DNA of 8,618 bases from Flammeovirgaceae bacterium (GCA_003229495.1 QIEB01000126.1:1-8618); one strand, 5' to 3'. Positions 1 to 6,848 are shown, counted from the first letter of the stretch. Made by a program: numbers and translations. The notes: generated by a model not told the origin, from the sequence alone.

Positions 1-308
1 GGAATGGTGTTTACATAGCGTACCTGAGTTCCGGTAATGTCGTTGCCGTCAACACTAACAGTGCCATCCGCCCGGTCTTTAAATACTTGCCAACCAAAAC
101 TAAACCCAATACTGAGATTACTGTTTTGAAAATTTCGGGTGTCTATAATGATCCCGCGAAAACTAGTGTTGTCGGTGTAGTCCTGCAAGTCACCTGTGGG
201 CAATCCAAAGCTGTAACTAACGCTGGTAGCCCAGTCCCATTCCTGGGCCTGTATATTTAATGCCAGACCAGCAGTTACCACGATTAATGTTATATATTTA
301 TTAAGCAT
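1..308 (-). CDS. Outer-membrane beta-barrel protein, N-terminal part (runs off left edge)
   Basis: The reverse strand reads openly from an ATG at 308 to the window edge, giving 102 codons. The protein begins MLNKYITLIVVTAGLALNIQ, a Sec signal peptide likely cut after the QA of an IQAQ stretch near residue 21. The mature part starts EWDWATSVSYSFGLPTGDLQ and continues with alternating polar and aromatic residues (for example SIGFSFGWQVF). That is the look of the first strands of a small outer-membrane barrel such as those called 'outer membrane beta-barrel protein' in Bacteroidota. The start codon is 22 bp downstream of the stop of the DUF4136 lipoprotein gene on the same strand, so the two are probably co-transcribed. 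The C-terminal part is missing, so the exact barrel family and any ligand cannot be named. Confidence 0.8.
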   Translation of the reverse strand, partial: MLNKYITLIVVTAGLALNIQAQEWDWATSVSYSFGLPTGDLQDYTDNTSFRGIIIDTRNFQNSNLSIGFSFGWQVFKDRADGTVSVDGNDITGTQVRYVNTI

Positions 309-330
309 AAGTTCTTTGATTGAAGTAAAG

Positions 331-987
331 TTAATTTGAGCCCAGATAGGGTGACTGGTCAAATGCCTGATTAATGTTGGTTACAATACGAGTTTCAACT
401 TCCGCATCACTGCCTGTTACCAACCCATTGATAAACGCACTCCATATTATGGGTACCGTTTCGTCCATATCATCTGCTTGAGCTGGATCGATCATATCCA
501 ATATTACTGTACCGGTGGTATATTGACCAACTGGTACCCATGGGTAATAGCCGCCCCAGCCTGGCCCAAATCCCCAACCCGGATACCATCCGCCCCACCA
601 TCCCCAACCTGGCCAAATGGGATACGCAGGTCCGACCACTATGTTATCTACTACCAAAAGTTCCACCAATACTACCAGATCCGGAGGAAACGTTTCAGGG
701 TTTTCCTCTTCGACATATCCTAATGCTGTTAAATTAGATCGCACCAGATCAAGCATCAAATCGTCAAACGGCCCCGGTCCTTCATCACTTTCATCCTGCC
801 CAACCCTGACTACAGAGTCAGGTACTGCAAATGTCTGAAACCTGCCATAATCTTCGGATTGATCTGGTATGGTTACTACAATATCCAACTCACTTACTGT
901 AAGGTCTTCGCTAGGGTAACATCCAGTCAGTAACAAGGTCAACCAACCTAAGGTCAACCATTCCATTTTTGATTCTAATTTTAGCAT
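331..987 (-). CDS. DUF4136 family lipoprotein with Trp/Gly/Tyr-rich segment
   Basis: The ORF encodes 218 aa. A short hydrophobic stretch ends in the lipobox LTGC (Cys23), so the mature protein should be a lipid-anchored envelope lipoprotein. Features typical of DUF4136 proteins follow in order: an early GRFQTFAVPD segment (residues 48-57), corresponding to the family's 'YKTFAW' region; a helix with DLMLDLVRSNLTALGYVEE (76-94); a PPDLVVLVEL strand (101-110); and the late TGTVILDMID strand (158-167) followed by IIWSAFINGLV (180-190). Between them, residues 122-152 are dominated by Trp, Gly, Pro and Tyr. The ATG at 987 gives the full ORF, but the ATG at 966 (Met8) leaves a more usual signal peptide (MEWLTLGWLTLLLTGC) and may be the true start; neither has a Shine-Dalgarno sequence. 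The family's biochemical role is unknown. The next gene, an outer-membrane barrel protein, starts 22 bp downstream. Confidence 0.88.
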   Translation of the reverse strand: MLKLESKMEWLTLGWLTLLLTGCYPSEDLTVSELDIVVTIPDQSEDYGRFQTFAVPDSVVRVGQDESDEGPGPFDDLMLDLVRSNLTALGYVEEENPETFPPDLVVLVELLVVDNIVVGPAYPIWPGWGWWGGWYPGWGFGPGWGGYYPWVPVGQYTTGTVILDMIDPAQADDMDETVPIIWSAFINGLVTGSDAEVETRIVTNINQAFDQSPYLGSN

Positions 988-1151
988 AACCGTTTATTTC
1001 AATGTTATTTGAGTCTGAGGAAAAAAATTTGCTCTCAAAATAAAGGGTGTAAACTTATTAAAAAAAATGACATTATTTAAAGAATTATCTGGATTGGTTT
1101 AGATTCTTCTGTCTTCACATCATTTCAAACGTTTTCTGCCGAGCCAAAAAA

Positions 1152-2378
1152 TTAAAAAGAAACATCCCACTGCAATCGTACCCGTGAACCATCGCTGAGT
1201 TCCGTAGGGCTGTCCTTGAAATCCAGATGACTGTACTCCAAGGTCAGCTTATTTCGGTGGCCCCTGAAAAACCAGTTGGTACCGAATGTGATCTCTTTTC
1301 TGAAATTGTCCACTATATCCGTGTCCGGATCATAAAACGCGTGACGTATAAACAGTTCCATTCTCTTCGGAAATGCTGGGATCAAGTGATGGAAAAAATA
1401 TCCGATCTGGACCAGGTTCCCCAACAATAATGTTTTTTTACGGTTCACCCTGTCATCAATCTCTTTCCAGTGAAATTCCTGCTGCCAGGAAAAACCCTTG
1501 ACCATTGCTGATGTTTCCTGTAACCACTGATTTACCCGGTATTGACCATCAATCCCCTCCTCAAACCCAGGTAGCTGCCCTCCACCACCTGTTGAAAATC
1601 GAGTGAAGGGGCTTCGATTAGTTGCTGCTGCCAATGCAAGACTTAGAACGAACGGCTGTTGATCCCGCAAGTCGGATTCTATGAATGCCACAGGTGTTCC
1701 CATAGGGTTCCATTGCCAACGGGTCATCCATAGGAGGTTGCTATCATCATTATTAGTAGCGCCTCTACCCGTTCCCATTAACATTGAAACCCAGTAGTTA
1801 AAATCTAATAGCCCATCCCCTTTTAACCTGCCATAAAGTGAGATACCTTGCTGTCGATCCAGGGTGAATGCAAAATTCAGGATTGAACGATCCACCGCTT
1901 GTTGTTTCCCCGAAGAAACTATGCGTTCCCTGCTATATTGGACCTTCCACTGTCCTATCTTGAGGTTAAGCGCTGGGGAAAACTGATACATGGCCCTAAA
2001 ATCAAGTAGTTTGCCAGCTGATAGCTCATATTCCAGATAGTATTTAAAAGAGGGGGTGAACGCATGTCCGCCCACTTTCATTCTGGCCCGCTTGATTCCA
2101 ATTATGAGGTGGTCCTCTCCAAATTCCTCTAAGGTAATAGGGTCATTATCGTAAGGGTAAGCTATTCGGGTTTGAAGCCGCCACTGAATTTGCATTAGGT
2201 AATTGTTGTTGGCCGTCCGGAACTCAAATCCTCTGTCACCGTAGCGAATTGTGGCCCTTAAGGAATCTTTTGTGGAAGATTCCTCTGCAATCTGACTAAA
2301 AATAGCGGGGCAACAACCCAATGATATTCCAACTATGAGAAGTTGTATGATTAAAGCCTTTCCAAGTAATATTTTCAA
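1152..2378 (-). CDS. OprO/OprP-type phosphate-selective porin family protein, TTG start
   Basis: The 408-aa protein carries a signal peptide (hydrophobic residues 8-27, probable cut after IFSQ near 29). The rest has the features of the Porin_O_P family: the IKRARMKVGGHAF segment (95-107), the KYYLEYELS strand (112-120), and the highly typical GQWKVQYSRERIVSSGKQQ segment (142-160) followed by VDRS. Near the C-terminus it has WFFRGHRNKLTLEYSHL and a final RLQWDVSF, ending in the aromatic residue expected for BAM-dependent outer-membrane insertion. Relatives form trimeric barrels; some pass phosphate or polyphosphate, but Bacteroidota members are not proven to be phosphate-specific. The first codon is TTG at 2378. 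No in-frame ATG lies upstream before the preceding stop, and the first internal Met (residue 62) would remove the signal peptide, so TTG is the best start. The LGCC stretch is not a good lipobox. The gene starts 43 bp after the PLD-like gene with no terminator between them. Confidence 0.87.
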   Translation of the reverse strand: MKILLGKALIIQLLIVGISLGCCPAIFSQIAEESSTKDSLRATIRYGDRGFEFRTANNNYLMQIQWRLQTRIAYPYDNDPITLEEFGEDHLIIGIKRARMKVGGHAFTPSFKYYLEYELSAGKLLDFRAMYQFSPALNLKIGQWKVQYSRERIVSSGKQQAVDRSILNFAFTLDRQQGISLYGRLKGDGLLDFNYWVSMLMGTGRGATNNDDSNLLWMTRWQWNPMGTPVAFIESDLRDQQPFVLSLALAAATNRSPFTRFSTGGGGQLPGFEEGIDGQYRVNQWLQETSAMVKGFSWQQEFHWKEIDDRVNRKKTLLLGNLVQIGYFFHHLIPAFPKRMELFIRHAFYDPDTDIVDNFRKEITFGTNWFFRGHRNKLTLEYSHLDFKDSPTELSDGSRVRLQWDVSF

Positions 2379-2421
2379 GATTATTTCAGGATTTCTGAAA
2401 AAAAAGGAACACCAGGTAAAC

Positions 2422-3534
2422 TTAAGGAGTAGCCAATGCCTTTATTTTATTGAAGTAATCCAGGTAGGCCTGATAAACCATATCCTCATTTACTCTTAAC
2501 AAAACTTCAAAATTTTCACGCAACGACCTTTCTGTCAAATTATGTGACCCGGTCCATACTTGTTTTTCGCTCCCTTCCTCTATCAAGAAGAACTTTGTAT
2601 GTAGTTTGTAGCTGTCATCGAGATAATAAATGCCTTGGTGGAGGTTCTTCAGTTCCTTACGGACGCCCTTATCAACATTTGTATTGGTTACCACCTCTAC
2701 CAGGGCTCCCCTTTCTTTGAGTTGTTGAAGCTCCTCAACCAGATCTTCCCGGTTCTGGTCCCACTTCCCATGCGCAAATCTGATCTTGGTTTGTTTGGGA
2801 TTCTTCACATCCTTGAGTGCTTTAAGCACGTTATCTGACCCATGGGATTCCTGGTCCCTTCGTTTTGGGAAAAAGTAGGCCTTCTGCCCTTTCTGATCAG
2901 AGCAGGAAAAATAGTTGAAATTCTCTAACCGATCAGCACGTCCCAATACTTTGATCTCAAACCAAAAATCGAGAAAACAATAGTATAATTCAGGACTGGT
3001 AACAACCAGCATGTCTTGTAATTTTTTAGCTCCCTTTTTCTGAAAGTTCGAAGAAGTTTGAAGTACCAGGTGATGGATGGGCCCATCGGTTGATTCGATC
3101 CGGGAGAAGAGAATAAATTTGTTGTGTATAATTCCTTTATCTGAAATCTTATTCTCTATCCAGTGAAAGTCCGGCAGTTTAACCTGCAGTAAATCTTTTA
3201 CCTCTTTGTTAGTCTCTTTACTGGTGTCACCCTTGTTAAGAATCACCCTGACTTTTATACCACGCTCCTGCGCACTAATTAATTCATAGGCAAGCTCTTC
3301 AAGTTCAAATTTGAATACACATACGGTGATCTCTTCGCCAGCTGGAGTGGCGTTTATTAAATCAGATATCTGGTCTAAAAGGGTATGGTCTTTCTTTCCT
3401 TCATCAAATTGTTTAGGATCAGTAAATAGTGTTAGTGGAGTTGTAAGATCAACCGGATGGACTGATTGTGCATAGAGGCCATGTATGGCCACTTGATACA
3501 CACAAATGATGGCTATATATCTAATGATTGACAT
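2422..3534 (-). CDS. Secreted phospholipase D-like protein with two degenerate HKD motifs
   Basis: The 370-aa protein begins with a signal peptide (MSIIRYIAIICVYQVAIHGL, cut likely after YAQ at 23), so it should act outside the cytoplasm. Two PLD-superfamily repeats follow. The first has EITVCVFKFE (68-77), RGIKVRVILNKGD (91-103), an HxK motif (His137, Lys139) and TSSNF (160-164). The second has TKIRFAHGKW (249-258), ERGALVEVVTNTNVD (274-288), a second HxK motif (His312, Lys314), TGSHNL (328-333) and a C-terminal ENFEVLLRVN strand. The paired HxK and S/N motifs would form one joint active site that hydrolyses or transfers phosphodiesters, usually of phospholipids and sometimes of nucleic acids. 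In the classical HxKx4D motif the last position is Asp; here it is Ser144 in the first copy and Glu319 in the second, so activity may be altered. The porin gene follows after 43 bp. The substrate cannot be read from sequence. Confidence 0.87.
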   Translation of the reverse strand: MSIIRYIAIICVYQVAIHGLYAQSVHPVDLTTPLTLFTDPKQFDEGKKDHTLLDQISDLINATPAGEEITVCVFKFELEELAYELISAQERGIKVRVILNKGDTSKETNKEVKDLLQVKLPDFHWIENKISDKGIIHNKFILFSRIESTDGPIHHLVLQTSSNFQKKGAKKLQDMLVVTSPELYYCFLDFWFEIKVLGRADRLENFNYFSCSDQKGQKAYFFPKRRDQESHGSDNVLKALKDVKNPKQTKIRFAHGKWDQNREDLVEELQQLKERGALVEVVTNTNVDKGVRKELKNLHQGIYYLDDSYKLHTKFFLIEEGSEKQVWTGSHNLTERSLRENFEVLLRVNEDMVYQAYLDYFNKIKALATP

Positions 3535-3562
3535 TACCCGGAATTGTCATTAGAAATCGACC

Positions 3563-3595
3563 GGAGATACCTAATTGTGCTATTTAGGCATCTCC
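3563..3595 (-). promoter_or_regulatory. Stem-loop in the leader of the PLD-like gene
   Basis: Read on the minus strand, GGAGATGCCTAA pairs with TTAGGTATCTCC around a 9-nt loop, giving a 12-bp stem. One pair is G-U in the minus-strand RNA but would be A-C in the plus-strand RNA, so the structure favours minus-strand transcripts. It lies 29 bp upstream of the PLD-like start codon and after the terminator of the preceding gene. No T-tract follows it, so it does not look like a terminator. It could be a protein-binding or mRNA-stability element; its function is inferred only from position. Confidence 0.5.
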
Positions 3596-3609
3596 TTATG
3601 AGAGAAGAT

Positions 3610-3654
3610 AAAAAAAGAATAAGATGGTAGTACCTACTAGTTGCCATCTTATTC
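3610..3654 (-). terminator. Rho-independent terminator after the small secreted helical protein
   Basis: On the minus strand, an 11-bp perfect stem (GAATAAGATGG pairing with CCATCTTATTC) encloses a 16-nt loop and is followed at once by seven T residues (complement of 3616-3610). It begins about 34 nt after the stop codon of the gene ending at 3688. This is the clearest intrinsic terminator in the window. It separates that gene from the downstream PLD-like gene, which therefore needs its own promoter or read-through. Confidence 0.88.
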
Positions 3655-3687
3655 AGTAATTTAAAGTTCCTTCACTGGATGGGAGCT

Positions 3688-4161
3688 CTAGTCGTCAAGC
3701 TCTCCGATAAAGGGAATACTCTCTAGAATACTCATACGGATGGCCGCATTAAAATATCCTTCAATTTGATAAAACTGGGCAGCCACGGTAGATCCTGCCT
3801 CTTTCTTTAGTTTATTAAAGTACTTATACCTGAGGTCTTCGTCCAGTTTGACTTGCTTACTGCCGCTTTTTGCCAGCTCATCAATCTTTTCATCACTCAT
3901 TCCATCATAATGTTTGGCATAGTCATTCAATAAAGCCAAGCGTCTTTTACCCAGCTCTTTTCGTTCTACCTCGTATTGGTCATATAGTACCCAAAACGCA
4001 TCTTTAGCTGCACCATCAAGTTCGATAAAATCCGCTATAATAGCTTTTTTCTCCATTCCAAAAATGCTTTGGATGTAATCCACTTCTTCCTTATTGGATT
4101 GTGCCGACATGGAGATTGGAATAACCAATAGTGCAAGTGTTAGTTTAAATATTGTTTTCAT
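3688..4161 (-). CDS. Small secreted helical protein of unknown function (Spy/CpxP-like layout)
   Basis: The 157-aa protein starts with a clear signal peptide (MKTIFKLTLALLVIPISMSA, cut near residue 20). The remainder is strongly helical and highly charged: FWVLYDQYEVERKELGKRRL (56-75), then MSDEKIDELAK (92-102), then LDEDLRYKYFNKLKKEAGS (110-128), then AAQFYQIEGYFNAAIRM. There are no mature-domain cysteines, no membrane helices and no catalytic motif. The order of small, charged, amphipathic helices resembles periplasmic Spy/CpxP-like chaperone or sensor proteins, but the LTxxQ signature of that family is not evident, so this is only a structural analogy. It is probably transcribed alone: a -7-type element lies about 40 bp upstream of its ATG and a strong terminator follows it. 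Confidence 0.78.
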   Translation of the reverse strand: MKTIFKLTLALLVIPISMSAQSNKEEVDYIQSIFGMEKKAIIADFIELDGAAKDAFWVLYDQYEVERKELGKRRLALLNDYAKHYDGMSDEKIDELAKSGSKQVKLDEDLRYKYFNKLKKEAGSTVAAQFYQIEGYFNAAIRMSILESIPFIGELDD

Positions 4162-4357
4162 AATTATAGTGTTAAAAAATTTTATTGTGTTTGAGGAGAC
4201 AAATATATAAGATTAAATTAATTAATCCCTAAATACAATTTGAGATCTTAAAAATCCAATTTATATCACTCCGGGCCTTATCTAGATCCCGTCTAATCCG
4301 CGGGGGATTATTCCGGAAACTTATGCATTTGCCAATATCTGGTATATTGTATGATCT
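4162..4357. other. Divergent intergenic region with a GC-rich foldable island
   Basis: This 196-bp gap separates the helical-protein gene (minus) from the Omp85-type gene (plus), so it should hold both promoters. The left half is very AT-rich and contains the -7 element above. By contrast, roughly 4267-4317 is GC-rich and can fold: TAATCC (4294-4299) and GGATTA (4305-4310) form a hairpin, nested inside TCCGG (4270-4274) pairing with CCGGA (4313-4317). No consensus plus-strand promoter was found. Confidence 0.45.
4200..4207 (-). promoter_or_regulatory. Bacteroidota-type -7 element (TATATTTG)
   Basis: On the minus strand this octamer matches the TAnnTTTG consensus of Bacteroidota housekeeping promoters exactly. 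It lies about 39 bp upstream of the ATG at 4161, which would give a leader of roughly 30 nt. A matching TTG -33 element is not present at the usual spacing (the nearest upstream TTG is 28 bp away), so the promoter is only partly supported. Confidence 0.5.
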
Positions 4358-5518
4358 ATGACAACCTGGACAAAGCATTTATTAGTGGCAATTATGATTA
4401 CAATTGGTGCTTACGATGGTCTAGCTCAATCAACAGGCCTGAAAGGACATTTTGAAAGGAGAAAGAAACTTAAAAAAGAACGAATTGAAAACGGGTTGCC
4501 TTTTCTAAGCCCTATGATTGGCCCAGGTTACACTCCGGATGCCGGATTGCTATTTGCTGTGGGGGGGCTTCTAAGTTTTAAAACCAATCGTTTTGATACT
4601 TTGACCCAAAGATCCACTCTACCAGTCACCTTTATTGCATCTACCCGGGGAAATATCAGTTTTGGGGCCAAGCTCAAATCTTTTTGGTGGCGAGACAGGG
4701 TAAGAATTAATGTACTAGCCGCCTACAGTGATGCCAAAGATGACTACTTTGGGGTAGGATATAATAGTGCGGTTGAAATACCCAAAAGCGATACCACCAC
4801 TCTTTATAATCGCCAGGGCTGGGCTTTTAATCCCGAATTCCTTTACCGTATACGACCCAGTTTGTATGCCGGAATATTGCTTGACTTCAACTATACAAAT
4901 GCAGTAGAAACCAACCCTGTTATGGACCAAGATCCCAATTTTGTTGAGTTTGGTCCGGAAAATTACAACGCGGGGATTGGGTTCTCCTTACAGTATGATA
5001 GCCGGGACATAGTAGTGAATGCCTGGAAAGGAATATTTGCAAATATTGCAACCACGTTTTATACCTCAGGACTTGGCAGCGATAATAATTATCAGGTGGT
5101 ATTGCTGGATCTTCGGCACTATCGCCAACTAGATCGGGAAGGCAAAACCATTGCCTTTAGGTACAAGGGGCGATTTGGGTATGGCGATGTCCCCTGGGCA
5201 GAAATGACAAGACTTGGTGGCAGCAGGGAATTGCGAGGCTATATTAAGGGGCAATACCGGGATGTGGCAGGGATGCACTTCACAGCCGAGTATCGCCATA
5301 TGTTTCTCAATCCACAAAACCAGCTAAGTCCCCATGGCTTTACCACCTGGGTAGGTTCTGGGACAATCTTTGATGGAGTGGAGGAAATTGTAAAATGGCT
5401 CCCTAATTTTGGTTTTGGTTATCGACTTGAAGTACAACCTCGAATGAATCTGAGAATTGATTTTGGTTTCGGTCGTGATTCTACGGGAATTTATTTTGAC
5501 TTTACCGAAGCGTTTTAA
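4358..5518 (+). CDS. POTRA-less Omp85/BamA-superfamily outer-membrane barrel protein
   Basis: The 386-aa protein has a signal peptide (hydrophobic 8-19, likely cut after GLAQ at 24), then a short basic linker (HFERRKKLKKERIE, 31-44), and then a barrel to the end. Hallmarks of the bacterial surface antigen (D15) domain are visible: LQYDSRDIVVNAWKG (211-225); LGGSRELRGYIKGQYRD (286-302), which contains the conserved RGY motif of the inward loop 6 in Omp85 proteins; and a final GIYFDFTEAF ending in Phe, as expected for BAM recognition. BamA itself has five POTRA domains and about 800 residues. Only the barrel is present here, so it is not BamA; short Bacteroidota homologues of this size are annotated 'BamA/TamA family outer membrane protein' without a known substrate. 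The start ATG precedes the signal peptide, without a Shine-Dalgarno sequence. The gene converges on the sigma-factor gene with only 18 bp between stops. Confidence 0.87.
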   Translation: MTTWTKHLLVAIMITIGAYDGLAQSTGLKGHFERRKKLKKERIENGLPFLSPMIGPGYTPDAGLLFAVGGLLSFKTNRFDTLTQRSTLPVTFIASTRGNISFGAKLKSFWWRDRVRINVLAAYSDAKDDYFGVGYNSAVEIPKSDTTTLYNRQGWAFNPEFLYRIRPSLYAGILLDFNYTNAVETNPVMDQDPNFVEFGPENYNAGIGFSLQYDSRDIVVNAWKGIFANIATTFYTSGLGSDNNYQVVLLDLRHYRQLDREGKTIAFRYKGRFGYGDVPWAEMTRLGGSRELRGYIKGQYRDVAGMHFTAEYRHMFLNPQNQLSPHGFTTWVGSGTIFDGVEEIVKWLPNFGFGYRLEVQPRMNLRIDFGFGRDSTGIYFDFTEAF

Positions 5519-5536
5519 CCCGGAATCGTTCCTAAT

Positions 5537-6751
5537 TTAATTCGATAAATGATCGATTTTGAAAGCAATAAAGTCTTTTTCCGGTCTACTTAAAATCAAG
5601 CTGCCCGCTTTCTGATAATAGACCAGGGCGGTTCGATTGTTTCCGAGATCTCTATATAAGTCTCCCAGGAAAATATAGGTGAACTGATTTTTAGGCAGTA
5701 GTGATTCATTAACTTGCTTGAGAATGGTTTTTACCTCCAGGAATTGTCTGGCAGCAATAAGTCTATTTAGACGGTAACTTTTATTGGGGTTGGTTCGGAT
5801 AGCCAGGTCATACCACTCAACTATTGCCGGCCAATTGGTTTTGTCATAACTTGTTGCCGCACAATGAAGGCTGGCAATAGTTGCTTCCAGGTGATATCGA
5901 CTCAATTTCGAACCAGAAGCTGCTCTACTCAAATATATATTTCCCTGAAGAATGTAGTGGTAGTTCCAACGTTTTCTATCCTGTCGATCCAGGGTCAATA
6001 AATTCCCGTCATCATCCAAGCGGGCATCAAGCCTGGATGCCTGGAAATACATCAAGGCCAATAATGCTGATAACTCCGGTACCGAAAGATCGGGGTAAGT
6101 GACCAGCAGTTCACCAAGCTTTATGGCGTCCAGGCACAGGTCCTTATTGGTCAATTGAGTGCCTTCGGATACTTTATATCCTTCATTGAATTGCAGATAT
6201 ATTACCTTTAGTACACCATCAATCCGGTCCTTTAGATCAGCAACATTTGGGATCTCCAAATTTGTGGCCACTTTCTTAAATTTCATCCGGGCCCGGAAAA
6301 TAGCTTTTTCAATCGCGCTCCTTGATTTCAAAAGCGCTCGGGCAATTTGTCCGGACCCAAACCCGCACAGGAACTTAAGGCTCAACAATAGTTGGTCCGC
6401 GGTTTTCAGGTCCGGATGGCAGCAAGCGAATATCATCTTTAACTGGTTATCCCTGATATATTGAGGATCGTTCCATTGATCCTCCTCTGCGCTTAGCTTG
6501 AACTCATATTGGTCAATGCTGATATGCTGCTTTTGTCTAAGTTTGTCGATTAAATTATTTCTCGCTACCCGATATATCCAGCCTTTTGGATTTTGAGGAG
6601 GACCGTTAGGCCAAGTCTTGAGCGCTTTATAAAAGGCTTCCTGAATAGCGTCTTCTATGAGGTCCATCTTATCAACACCAAATCTGTGGGTCAGCAATGC
6701 TACCTGCTTGGAAAATTCTTCTTTAAAGTCAATATCAAGATTGAATGCCAT
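5537..6751 (-). CDS. ECF42-type RNA polymerase sigma factor with long C-terminal extension
   Basis: Starting at the ATG at 6751, the protein has 404 aa, about twice the size of an ordinary ECF sigma factor. Region 2 spans about 11-75, with EDAIQEAFYKALKTWP (33-48) and NPKGWIYRVARNNLIDKLR (54-72). Region 4 spans about 105-160, with the group-typical FACCHPDL (108-115) and a helix-turn-helix around FGSGQIARALLKSRSAIEKA. The extension has the DUF6596 features VIYLQFNEGYKVSEG (183-197), DLCLDAIKLGELL (204-216) and LDRQDRKRWN (254-263), then a TPR-like end (LGDLYRDLGNNRTALVYYQKA, 362-382). This is the ECF42 pattern, in which the extension takes the place of an anti-sigma factor in control. The reading frame extends upstream to a TTG at 6832, but that stretch covers a hairpin and adds 27 residues unlike the family, so 6751 is preferred. 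Its usual YCII/DGPF partner is encoded just upstream. Confidence 0.92.
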   Translation of the reverse strand: MAFNLDIDFKEEFSKQVALLTHRFGVDKMDLIEDAIQEAFYKALKTWPNGPPQNPKGWIYRVARNNLIDKLRQKQHISIDQYEFKLSAEEDQWNDPQYIRDNQLKMIFACCHPDLKTADQLLLSLKFLCGFGSGQIARALLKSRSAIEKAIFRARMKFKKVATNLEIPNVADLKDRIDGVLKVIYLQFNEGYKVSEGTQLTNKDLCLDAIKLGELLVTYPDLSVPELSALLALMYFQASRLDARLDDDGNLLTLDRQDRKRWNYHYILQGNIYLSRAASGSKLSRYHLEATIASLHCAATSYDKTNWPAIVEWYDLAIRTNPNKSYRLNRLIAARQFLEVKTILKQVNESLLPKNQFTYIFLGDLYRDLGNNRTALVYYQKAGSLILSRPEKDFIAFKIDHLSN

Positions 6752-6756
6752 ATAAG

Positions 6757-6787
6757 AAAAAGACTCAACCAATATCAGTTGAGTCTT
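6757..6787 (-). terminator. Terminator-like hairpin directly before the sigma-factor start codon
   Basis: A perfect 10-bp inverted repeat (AAGACTCAAC at 6760-6769 and GTTGAGTCTT at 6778-6787, loop of 8) is followed on the minus strand by a T-rich end, with five T in a row counting the stem base, then CTTATATG. Read as a terminator it would end the YCII transcript about 60 nt after that gene's stop. It also sits only about 5 nt from the sigma-factor ATG, so in a shared transcript it could attenuate transcription or mask translation initiation. Confidence 0.6.
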
Positions 6788-6848
6788 AAAATTAAAAATA
6801 TTTAAGCTTTGGGAATAATCAATATACCACAAAGTCTGATTTTTTGTT

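Noticed and set aside
1035..1055. Possible -7 element resembling TTATTTTG upstream of the DUF4136 gene
   Set aside because: It differs from TAnnTTTG at a key position and has no -33 TTG at suitable spacing.
2384..2408. Small hairpin TTTCAG/CTGAAA next to an A/T run in the PLD-porin gap
   Set aside because: On the minus strand the T-run comes before the hairpin rather than after it, so it cannot act as a terminator between the two genes.
5542..5560. TCGAT/ATCGA hairpin followed by TTTT as a terminator for the Omp85-type gene
   Set aside because: The stem is only 5 bp and AT-leaning, and it lies inside the convergent sigma-factor coding end; too weak to annotate.
5881..6805. Plus-strand frames of 70-101 codons inside the sigma-factor gene
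   Set aside because: They are antisense to a strongly conserved coding region and have no domain features.
6752..6832. 27-codon N-terminal extension of the sigma factor beginning with TTG at 6832
   Set aside because: The segment covers the hairpin at 6757-6787, starts with a rare codon and has no resemblance to ECF42 N-termini; the ATG at 6751 fits the family.
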